Positions 1 through 5,347 of a DNA stretch of 5,347 nt are shown piece by piece (the stretch's first letter is position 1; each line of letters opens with the position of its first letter). The stretch spans positions 1-5,347 of the forward strand of contig CAYNCU010000256.1 in the NCBI GenBank assembly GCA_964395765.1. Reading direction: 5' to 3'. The notes under the pieces are model-generated. The model had not been told where the DNA came from. It made no database searches and was given only the letters and a program-made list of their open reading frames with translations. The position numbers and the translations under genes were made by a program. The DNA is from DATDPY01 sp964395765 (lineage in GTDB: Bacteria; Bacteroidota; Bacteroidia; Cytophagales; Cyclobacteriaceae).

Positions 1-1
1 A

Positions 2-292
2 TACAGAGCCTGTAAAAAATTTGTATTAAGGAAACTATTCGTTCCCAACCTTGACATTGAAGGCATTATCAATAATAACCCGAATTTTAAAAGCCGGATC
101 ATTGAATGGGCTCACAGGAATAATAAATCAATCCGGTTTACTATTCTCGACGTTATCGAAAATAAGCACTATAAAGAATTTGTCGCCCAGGTTATCATTG
201 ATGAGGTGCCCCAGGGAAAAGGAACCGGATACAGTAAAAAAAGCGCCGAGCAGGACGCAGCAGCGCATACCTGCGAACTTATGAATATTTAG
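2..292 (+). CDS. rnc: Ribonuclease III, C-terminal part (5' end outside window)
   Basis: RNase III is a cytoplasmic endonuclease that cuts double-stranded RNA in rRNA precursor processing and mRNA turnover. Only the last 96 residues are present; the frame is open to the left edge. Residues 1-20 of the fragment (starting YRACKKFVLRKLF) resemble the final helix of the catalytic domain, so the active-site residues lie outside the window. Residues 27-94 form a double-stranded RNA-binding domain: the first helix begins NFKSRIIEWAHRNNK, three strands follow (FTILDVIE, EFVAQVIID), and the conserved end is GTGYSKKSAEQDAA at 74-87. The paired lysines 79-80 are the usual RNA-backbone contacts. The gene stops at TAG 290-292, 11 bases before nadE on the same strand, so the two are probably co-transcribed. 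An ATG-started frame at 51-284 overlaps it in another phase and is not a gene. The identification is firm from the domain pattern; the missing catalytic part cannot be assessed. Confidence 0.93.
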   Translation, partial: YRACKKFVLRKLFVPNLDIEGIINNNPNFKSRIIEWAHRNNKSIRFTILDVIENKHYKEFVAQVIIDEVPQGKGTGYSKKSAEQDAAAHTCELMNI

Positions 293-303
293 TACGCAAA
301 GCA

Positions 304-2187
304 TTGGATAATATCATCAGAATTGGCGGGGCCGCGGTTAACCAGACCCCTATCGATTGGGAAGGAAACCTTGAACATATTCTTGAGGTAATTAGAACAG
401 CCCGGAAGGAAAATGTTGAAATCGTATGTTTGCCCGAACAATCCATTCCGGGCTACGGATGTGAAGATCTTTTTTTAAGCCGTTGGCTTCCTGAAAAAGC
501 TTTATCTATACTTGAAAAAATTATGGATGAAAGTGAAGGTATCATCCTTGCCGTTGGAATGCCTGTACTACATAATCAAAAATTATATAATTGTGCCTGT
601 GTGGTTTGGGATAAAAGATTAATCGGTGTTTATGCCAAAAAATTCCTGGCCAATGACGGCATTTATTATGAGACCCGATGGTTTACGCCCAGGGATAACG
701 ACAGTACTGTTGATATAACGCTTTTGGGACAGAAGGTACCTTTCGGAGATTTCCGGTTTTCCTATAAAAATATTAAAATAGGCTTTGAGATCTGCCAGGA
801 TATGTGGGAAGGCCCCAGGCGCCCGGCTTGCCGGTTACATGAACAGGGTATTGACCTGATACTTAATCCCAGCGCAAGCCACTTTACGCTCGATAAATCA
901 ACCCTGCGCCGGAATCTTATTGTCGACAGTTCGCGGGATTTTAATTGCGCCTATGTATTCACCAATTTATTAGGGAACGAAGCCGGTAAAATCATTTTCG
1001 ATGGCCAGGTTTTGATCGCTCAAAAAGGGAATCTGATCAACAATAGCCAATTATTATCCTATCGGGATTCCAACCTGATCTGGTCCGACCTAAATTTTTC
1101 CAACCCCGAATTAACCAAAGCACGCCAGGACCCGAACCGGTATTCCAGGAATGAAGAATTTACTCTTGCCACTACTCTCGGCTTGTTCGATTACCTGAGA
1201 AAAAGCAGGAACAAGGGATACGTTATTTCACTTAGTGGCGGTGCGGATTCTTCGACTTGTGCAGTATTGGTTTCGGAAATGACCCGCCGGGGAATCAGGG
1301 AATTGGGAATAAGGAATTTCCTGGAGAAACTGGGAAGGACCGATCTTATTTCCTTTGTCGAATCGATGGAAAATGGTGATTCCCGGAAATTTATTATTAA
1401 AAATATTCTTACAACGGCCTACCAGGCTTCGGAAAATTCATCGGATGAGACCTTACAATCGGCCAAGATATTAGCTGAAAGCCTGGGAGCTGAATTTTAC
1501 AGCTGGAAAATATCCGGCGAGGCTTCTTCCTATGCAGGCAAAATTGAAGATGTTCTAAAAAGAAAACTCCAATGGAGCTCGGATGATATTGCCATGCAAA
1601 ATATCCAGGCCAGGGCCCGGTCACCGGTTATTTGGCTATTGGCTAACATCAAACACTTTATCCTGTTAACCACTTCCAACCGGAGTGAAGGAGACCTGGG
1701 ATATGCAACGATGGACGGGGATACGAGTGGAAGTCTTGCCCCCATTGCTGCCATTGATAAACACTTCATTCGCCAATGGCTTGTCTGGGTGGAAAAAGAG
1801 TTTCATTACAATGGATTGGCAAAAGTTAACAAATTGACTCCCACCGCAGAACTACGGCCTCCGGGGTATTCTCAATCGGATGAACATGACCTGATGCCTT
1901 ATTCAATCCTTGTTGAGATTGAGAAATTGGGCATTCGGGATAAAAAATCACCCCTGGAAGTATACAAAACGCTTGTCCGGGAACAGGCGGTTTCTCCTGA
2001 ACTCCTGAAAGAATATATTAAAAAGTTTTTCCGTCTATGGTCGGCGAACCAGTGGAAAAGAGAAAGAACCGCACCTTCCTTTCATCTCGACGATTTCTCT
2101 ACAGATCCCAGAACATGGTGTCGTTTCCCTATTCTTTCCGGCTCTTTTTCAGAAGAATTAAAAGAACTCGATGATATTTCAGAATAA
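304..2187 (+). CDS. nadE: Glutamine-dependent NAD(+) synthetase
   Basis: This cytoplasmic enzyme makes NAD+ from nicotinate adenine dinucleotide, ATP and glutamine, the last step of NAD synthesis. The 627 residues hold two domains. The N-terminal nitrilase-type glutaminase (about 4-265) shows the expected triad: Glu45 in CLPEQ, Lys112 in YAKKFL and Cys164 in FEICQDMW. The C-terminal synthetase domain (about 280-615) has the ATP-pyrophosphatase P-loop SGGADSS at 311-317, QARARSPVIW at 435-444, and the conserved block TTSNRSEGDLGYATMDGD at 456-473. Both active sites look intact, and the length is normal for the two-domain form. The start is inferred to be TTG at 304: the family-like N-terminus IRIGGAAVNQTP begins within a few residues of it, and the next in-frame ATG lies about 70 codons downstream, inside the glutaminase domain. 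No clear ribosome binding site is visible, which is usual in Bacteroidota. It follows rnc by 11 bases. Confidence 0.97.
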   Translation: MDNIIRIGGAAVNQTPIDWEGNLEHILEVIRTARKENVEIVCLPEQSIPGYGCEDLFLSRWLPEKALSILEKIMDESEGIILAVGMPVLHNQKLYNCACVVWDKRLIGVYAKKFLANDGIYYETRWFTPRDNDSTVDITLLGQKVPFGDFRFSYKNIKIGFEICQDMWEGPRRPACRLHEQGIDLILNPSASHFTLDKSTLRRNLIVDSSRDFNCAYVFTNLLGNEAGKIIFDGQVLIAQKGNLINNSQLLSYRDSNLIWSDLNFSNPELTKARQDPNRYSRNEEFTLATTLGLFDYLRKSRNKGYVISLSGGADSSTCAVLVSEMTRRGIRELGIRNFLEKLGRTDLISFVESMENGDSRKFIIKNILTTAYQASENSSDETLQSAKILAESLGAEFYSWKISGEASSYAGKIEDVLKRKLQWSSDDIAMQNIQARARSPVIWLLANIKHFILLTTSNRSEGDLGYATMDGDTSGSLAPIAAIDKHFIRQWLVWVEKEFHYNGLAKVNKLTPTAELRPPGYSQSDEHDLMPYSILVEIEKLGIRDKKSPLEVYKTLVREQAVSPELLKEYIKKFFRLWSANQWKRERTAPSFHLDDFSTDPRTWCRFPILSGSFSEELKELDDISE

Positions 2188-2207
2188 TTTCAGTTAAGTG
2201 AGGATGT

Positions 2208-2223
2208 ATGGTCAATTGACCAT
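2208..2223. repeat. Perfect 16-bp palindrome in the nadE-lgt gap
   Basis: The sequence ATGGTCAATTGACCAT reads the same on both strands without a mismatch, centred between 2215 and 2216. It lies 20 bases after the nadE stop and 35 bases before the lgt start. As a hairpin it would have only a 6-bp stem and a 4-base AATT loop with no T run after it, so it is a poor terminator. A binding site for a dimeric regulator acting on lgt is an alternative, because it sits roughly where the distal promoter element would lie. The palindrome is certain; its function is a guess. Confidence 0.45.
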
Positions 2224-2232
2224 TCAAATAAG

Positions 2233-2240
2233 TATATTTA
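2233..2240 (+). promoter_or_regulatory. Possible -7 element for lgt
   Basis: TATATTTA matches the Bacteroidota -7 consensus TAnnTTTG except at the last base and lies 18 bases before the lgt ATG, which would give a very short leader. No TTG-type -33 element is seen at the usual spacing of about 19-21 bases; the nearest TTG (2216-2218, inside the palindrome) is only 14 bases away. The gap is AT-rich, so a chance match is likely enough to keep confidence low. Confidence 0.25.
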
Positions 2241-2258
2241 TGCGCAAATTTTAAAAGA

Positions 2259-3407
2259 ATGTCAATATTCAATTTTATTATCTGGTCAGCAAATCCGCAA
2301 ATATTTCCCGATGTTTCCTGGCTCTTTATTCGCTGGTATGGATTATTATTTGCAATCGCCTTTATTGCGGGCCAGCAGATCTACTATCATTTTTATAAAG
2401 TGGAGGGAAAGCCGGAAAAGGATGTCGAAACGCTTACCATATTCATAGTAATTGGAACGATCATCGGAGCCCGGCTGGGTCATGTTTTCTTTTACGAACC
2501 GAAAAGGTTTTTAGCTCATCCTATAGAAATCCTGGAGATCTGGAAGGGAGGGCTCGCCAGTCACGGGGCCGCCATTGGCATTATCGTTTCCGTATTATTG
2601 TATTGCTATTACAGGATTATAATCAATTTCAATGAATTTACGATCAAGAGAAATAAGCGGGAAGGTCAGAGCTTCTTATATGTCATGGACAGGATTGTGA
2701 TCGTGGTTGCTTTAGGAGGTGCATTTGTAAGAATGGGGAATTTCATGAATTCGGAAATTATTGGTGTGCCTACCCATTCTTCGTATGGTGTCCTTTTTGC
2801 CCGTGATGTAATTGACCAGCTTGAATATAAACAGGAAATCGTGGATAAGATATTTATTACTCATTCGGCAAAAGCCGAAAACAATGATTCTTTAAAATTC
2901 CCGGTCGATTTACACATTGTTTTTAAGAAGGGCGACCTGTCGGAGGATTACCTCAAAGCTTACCTTACCAATCAGGTAAAACGGATGCTAACGGGATATG
3001 AAATGGTAAAGATGCATATTCATGAACCTGCCGGAACTCCACTTGATTATTCGTTGGCAAAAAATAATGATGGAGAGTATGAGGCCACGATCCATACGTA
3101 TGGGATTCCCAGGCACCCGGCTCAATTATATGAATCCGCTTCCTGCCTTATCCTGTTCTTCCTATTATTCTTTCTATGGAAAAATAAATGGCAGTCGATC
3201 AGTGAAGGCAGAATATTCGGGATATTCCTCGTATATGTGTTTACACTTCGATTTCTATATGAATTCATTAAGGAAAACCAGGTGCCTTTTGAAGATAAAA
3301 TGACCTTAAACATGGGGCAATGGCTGAGTATCCCATTGGTGATTCTTGGGATTTTTCTCATCCTGAGAATTTCACAAAAGAGTAACAAATCCCTGCCGGT
3401 CCATTAA
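2259..3407 (+). CDS. lgt: Prolipoprotein diacylglyceryl transferase with enlarged periplasmic loop
   Basis: Lgt is the inner-membrane enzyme that moves diacylglycerol from phosphatidylglycerol to the lipobox cysteine of prolipoproteins, the first step of lipoprotein maturation. Seven hydrophobic segments are visible, near residues 20-42, 58-78, 98-120, 142-162, 293-307, 317-336 and 355-370. Family residues are present: Tyr27 in IRWYGLL, His102 in ASHGAAIG, the signature GAFVRMGNFMNSEIIG (154-169) with Arg158, Asn161 and Glu166, HPAQLYE at 286-292, and Arg331 in FTLRFLYEF. The basic loop 122-139 between segments 3 and 4 fits a cytoplasmic side, which puts the region after segment 4 in the periplasm. 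The protein is 382 residues against roughly 260-300 for typical Lgt. The excess lies mainly in residues 180-280 between the signature and HPAQLYE, and its mixed helix and strand pattern suggests a small folded domain. The start is ATG 2259, with no clear ribosome binding site. Downstream lies an outer-membrane protein gene on the same strand. Confidence 0.96.
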   Translation: MSIFNFIIWSANPQIFPDVSWLFIRWYGLLFAIAFIAGQQIYYHFYKVEGKPEKDVETLTIFIVIGTIIGARLGHVFFYEPKRFLAHPIEILEIWKGGLASHGAAIGIIVSVLLYCYYRIIINFNEFTIKRNKREGQSFLYVMDRIVIVVALGGAFVRMGNFMNSEIIGVPTHSSYGVLFARDVIDQLEYKQEIVDKIFITHSAKAENNDSLKFPVDLHIVFKKGDLSEDYLKAYLTNQVKRMLTGYEMVKMHIHEPAGTPLDYSLAKNNDGEYEATIHTYGIPRHPAQLYESASCLILFFLLFFLWKNKWQSISEGRIFGIFLVYVFTLRFLYEFIKENQVPFEDKMTLNMGQWLSIPLVILGIFLILRISQKSNKSLPVH

Positions 3408-3420
3408 CTGGAAGATTGGG

Positions 3421-3428
3421 TATCTTTA
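3421..3428 (+). promoter_or_regulatory. Possible -7 element for the Omp85-like gene
   Basis: TATCTTTA matches the Bacteroidota TAnnTTTG element at all but the final base and lies 25 bases before the ATG at 3454. No convincing -33 TTG is seen at the expected distance, because that region falls in the end of lgt. If real, it would give the outer-membrane protein gene its own transcript in addition to read-through from lgt across the 46-base gap. Confidence 0.25.
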
Positions 3429-3453
3429 CTTCGATTTATTTTAAGTTTACCCG

Positions 3454-4935
3454 ATGCCATTTTCATTAAAATCAATCCCTCCGGTAAGATCATATATCCC
3501 AACTCTATTTTATACTGTTGGACAAATATTTTTTATTTTTATTTTATTATTCACAAGTTATTTACCGGTTAAATCGCAGGTACATAACAATGTCACGGAT
3601 TCTACAGCCGATTCAATCTCCATTGATCATATTTTTATAATTGGGAACCGGGTAACTAAAGAAAAAATAATCCGGAGAGAACTTGATTTCAGGGAAGGCC
3701 AGACTTTTCAATCCGGAATTTTTAATGCGATGATTAAACGGAATGAACAGAAAATAATTAATACCAGCCTTTTTGTAAGCGTTAATATTTCAAAAATTGA
3801 CCTGCCGGATCATAAAGCCGATATTATTATCCGGGTAGTGGAAAGATGGTATCTCTTTCCCATACCGGTCCTTGAACTGGCCGACCGCAATTTTGACGAT
3901 TGGTGGATAAATCATGACCACGATTTTCACCGGATCGAATGGGGGCTAAGGCTGATAAAATACAATATGCGGGGAATGAATGAAACCTTAAAACTAACCG
4001 GCCAGTTCGGGTATACCAAGAGGGTCTTCGTTTCATACAACTTCCCTTATATTAATCATAAACAAAAAACCGGATTAAGTATTTTCTTTGATTATGCATT
4101 AAATAAAAACACAAGCTACAAAACGGTAAACAATAAGCTGTATTTTTTAAATTCCGATCGTTGGTTAAAGGAATACTATACGGGTGGATTGGCTTTTACC
4201 CTGCGAAAATCCTTCTATGCTTATCATACATTCGGGGCCAGCTTTATTTACAATAAAGTAAATGATACTATACCTGAACTGAATCCCGGATATTTTAACA
4301 ATGGTAAAAACAATCAAAGGTATTTCAGGCTTTATTATTCTTTTCTTTACGATCACAGGGATATTACCGCGTATCCTTTACATGGTTCCTATTTCATGTT
4401 TGACCTCAATAAATACGGCATCGGCCTTTCAAAGGAGGTCAACTTTTTCGAGATGAGCGCCCTTTACTACCGCTTCCTTGAACTACCTTTAAAATTTTAC
4501 CTGAGCGCCGGATTCGGTGCGAGGATATCCTTCCCCGGAGAGCAGCCATACAACATGTTTAATTCCCTCGGGTATGGGCAATTTACCCTTCGGGGCTATG
4601 AATTATATGTAATTGAAGGTCAGCATATATTTCAGTCGAAATTTACACTGAGGAAATGCCTCTATAAATTTGAAACGGAATACCATGATTATTTTTCACC
4701 GAGGCAAATACAACATTTTCATCTTGCCATTTACCTCAAAACTTTTGGGGATTTCGGCTACGTGAGTAGTTATGGCAACTATGCCATGAACGATCTCCTG
4801 GCCAATCAACTGCTTTACGGCTACGGAGTAGGCGCAGATCTGTTTACCGTTTATGACATGTTGCTAAGCTGGGATTATTCATTTAATAAGCTCGGGGAAC
4901 ATGGTTTTGTTTTTGGGGTAAAAAAAAGTTTTTAA
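3454..4935 (+). CDS. Small BamA/TamA-like (Omp85 family) outer-membrane protein with one POTRA domain
   Basis: The 493-residue product has three parts. A long signal peptide has its hydrophobic core at about 24-37 and likely cleavage after VKS at 41, leaving Gln42 first. A single POTRA domain at about 54-131 shows the usual order: strand SISIDHIFIIGN, helix VTKEKIIRREL, turn FREGQTF, a second helix to about 106, then two strands ending IIIRVVERW. The remainder, about 132-493, has alternating aromatic and polar strands expected of a transmembrane beta-barrel. The Omp85 loop-6 motif is LRGY at 379-382, a GDFGYV strand lies at 432-437, and the chain ends in Phe as outer-membrane barrels do. BamA has five POTRAs and TamA three, so this is neither. 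Its substrate is unknown; insertion or export of outer-membrane components is the family theme. The ATG at 3454 is the only credible start, since a stop lies four codons upstream. The gene ends directly at a strong terminator. Confidence 0.85.
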   Translation: MPFSLKSIPPVRSYIPTLFYTVGQIFFIFILLFTSYLPVKSQVHNNVTDSTADSISIDHIFIIGNRVTKEKIIRRELDFREGQTFQSGIFNAMIKRNEQKIINTSLFVSVNISKIDLPDHKADIIIRVVERWYLFPIPVLELADRNFDDWWINHDHDFHRIEWGLRLIKYNMRGMNETLKLTGQFGYTKRVFVSYNFPYINHKQKTGLSIFFDYALNKNTSYKTVNNKLYFLNSDRWLKEYYTGGLAFTLRKSFYAYHTFGASFIYNKVNDTIPELNPGYFNNGKNNQRYFRLYYSFLYDHRDITAYPLHGSYFMFDLNKYGIGLSKEVNFFEMSALYYRFLELPLKFYLSAGFGARISFPGEQPYNMFNSLGYGQFTLRGYELYVIEGQHIFQSKFTLRKCLYKFETEYHDYFSPRQIQHFHLAIYLKTFGDFGYVSSYGNYAMNDLLANQLLYGYGVGADLFTVYDMLLSWDYSFNKLGEHGFVFGVKKSF

Positions 4936-4976
4936 ACAAAAAAGGCGGAATTCTGAGAATTCCGCCTTTTTTGTTT
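4934..4976. terminator. Bidirectional intrinsic terminator
   Basis: Two perfectly complementary 20-base arms, 4934-4953 and 4957-4976, enclose a TGA loop. The GC-containing part GGCGGAATTC pairs with GAATTCCGCC, flanked by six A on the left and six T on the right, so on either strand the hairpin is followed by a T run. It begins within the stop codon (4933-4935) of the Omp85-like gene and ends 18 bases short of the stop of the convergent SusD-family gene. It should therefore end transcription from both sides. Confidence 0.93.
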
Positions 4977-4994
4977 GGCAATTATTAAATCATA

Positions 4995-5347
4995 TTAATA
5001 TCCAGGGTTCTGGTGCAAGGTGCCGTTACTTTCATCGATCGGGGTCTGACCTATCGGGCAACGAACATCCTTGTCATCAAAGGTCTTATCATTAAATACA
5101 TAAGCCTTTGTCTTGGATTCGTTCTTCCAGTAGGTTTCCAGCGTCGATTTAAGTATGCCCCAGCGTTTGAGATCCCAGAAACGAAGACCTTCTTCTGCCA
5201 GTTCTATCCTTCTTTCCATACGAATGGCTTCCAGGGCATTGTCCTTGGTGGCAAATGCAGGAGTGCCCGCGGGGTAAGTGGATATCTGGTAATTGGCTGC
5301 AGGCGTGCCATCGTCCATGGTCACAAATCCAGCCGGATTAGCAGCCC
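4995..5347 (-). CDS. SusD/RagB family nutrient-binding outer-membrane lipoprotein, C-terminal part (5' end outside window)
   Basis: SusD-family proteins are surface lipoproteins that cap a SusC-type TonB-dependent transporter and capture glycans or other nutrients. The 116 residues present are the C-terminal end. The frame runs open to the right edge (AANPAGFVTMDDG), so the GTG at 5322-5324 is internal and not a start. The family-typical block is ALEAIRMERRIELAEEGLRF followed by WDLKRWG, and the chain ends PIGQTPIDESNG and LHQNPGY, matching the usual PI-x-x-x-E/D...NPGY tail. The signal peptide, lipobox and ligand-binding TPR region lie outside the window. The partner SusC gene would be expected upstream, to the right of this window. 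It is convergent with the Omp85-like gene and shares its terminator, so it belongs to a separate transcription unit. The substrate cannot be predicted from this fragment. Confidence 0.93.
   Translation of the reverse strand, partial: AANPAGFVTMDDGTPAANYQISTYPAGTPAFATKDNALEAIRMERRIELAEEGLRFWDLKRWGILKSTLETYWKNESKTKAYVFNDKTFDDKDVRCPIGQTPIDESNGTLHQNPGY

Noticed and set aside
51..284. Open frame with ATG start on the + strand near the left edge
   Set aside because: It overlaps the RNase III double-stranded RNA-binding domain in another phase, and its translation shows no family pattern.
1409..1769. Two overlapping minus-strand open frames inside nadE
   Set aside because: They lie wholly opposite the conserved synthetase domain and their translations look like antisense of that coding sequence.
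2188..2258. Small RNA or riboswitch in the nadE-lgt gap
   Set aside because: The gap is only 71 bases, AT-rich, and shows no conserved fold beyond the short palindrome.
3022..3388. Open frames on both strands within the 3' part of lgt
   Set aside because: The Lgt frame there contains HPAQLYE and the last three membrane segments; the other frames have no recognisable pattern or start signal.
3827..4356. Minus-strand open frames within the Omp85-like gene
   Set aside because: They are antisense to a barrel-coding region with clear family motifs and show no independent features.
4920..4933. Run of eight A followed by G and five T at the 3' end of the Omp85-like gene, considered as a frameshift or slippage site
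   Set aside because: The reading frame ends normally in a C-terminal phenylalanine, as expected for an outer-membrane barrel, right at the terminator, so no frameshift is needed.

Overview
The window looks like chromosomal DNA from a member of the Bacteroidota. The evidence is a SusD/RagB-type outer-membrane protein, a long glutamine-dependent NAD synthetase of the kind seen in that phylum, an Lgt with an enlarged extracytoplasmic loop, the near absence of Shine-Dalgarno sequences, and AT-rich intergenic stretches with possible TAnnTTTG-like elements. I cannot assign a genus.

Layout, left to right. Positions 2-292 (+) hold the C-terminal end of ribonuclease III (rnc), cut by the window edge. 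After an 11-base gap comes nadE (304-2187, +) with a TTG start. A 71-base gap contains a perfect 16-bp palindrome and a possible promoter, then lgt (2259-3407, +). A 46-base gap with a possible promoter leads to a small Omp85/BamA-TamA-like outer-membrane protein with one POTRA domain (3454-4935, +). A perfect 20-bp-stem hairpin flanked by A and T runs (4934-4976) ends this block and probably also serves the convergent gene. That gene is the C-terminal part of a SusD-family nutrient-binding lipoprotein (4995-5347, -), cut by the right edge. Coding density is high and no stretch over 300 bases lacks a gene.

How the genes fit together. rnc and nadE are probably co-transcribed. They act in RNA processing and in the last step of NAD synthesis and have no obvious functional link. 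lgt and the Omp85-like gene both concern the envelope: Lgt lipidates prolipoproteins at the inner membrane, and the Omp85-like protein sits in the outer membrane. The SusD fragment is itself a protein family normally lipidated by Lgt. It marks the edge of a separate transcription unit on the other strand, probably a glycan or nutrient uptake locus continuing beyond the window.

I found no CRISPR array, insertion sequence, tRNA, rRNA, phage gene or convincing unknown system. The points most worth checking are the enlarged Lgt loop, the single-POTRA Omp85 protein and the palindrome upstream of lgt.
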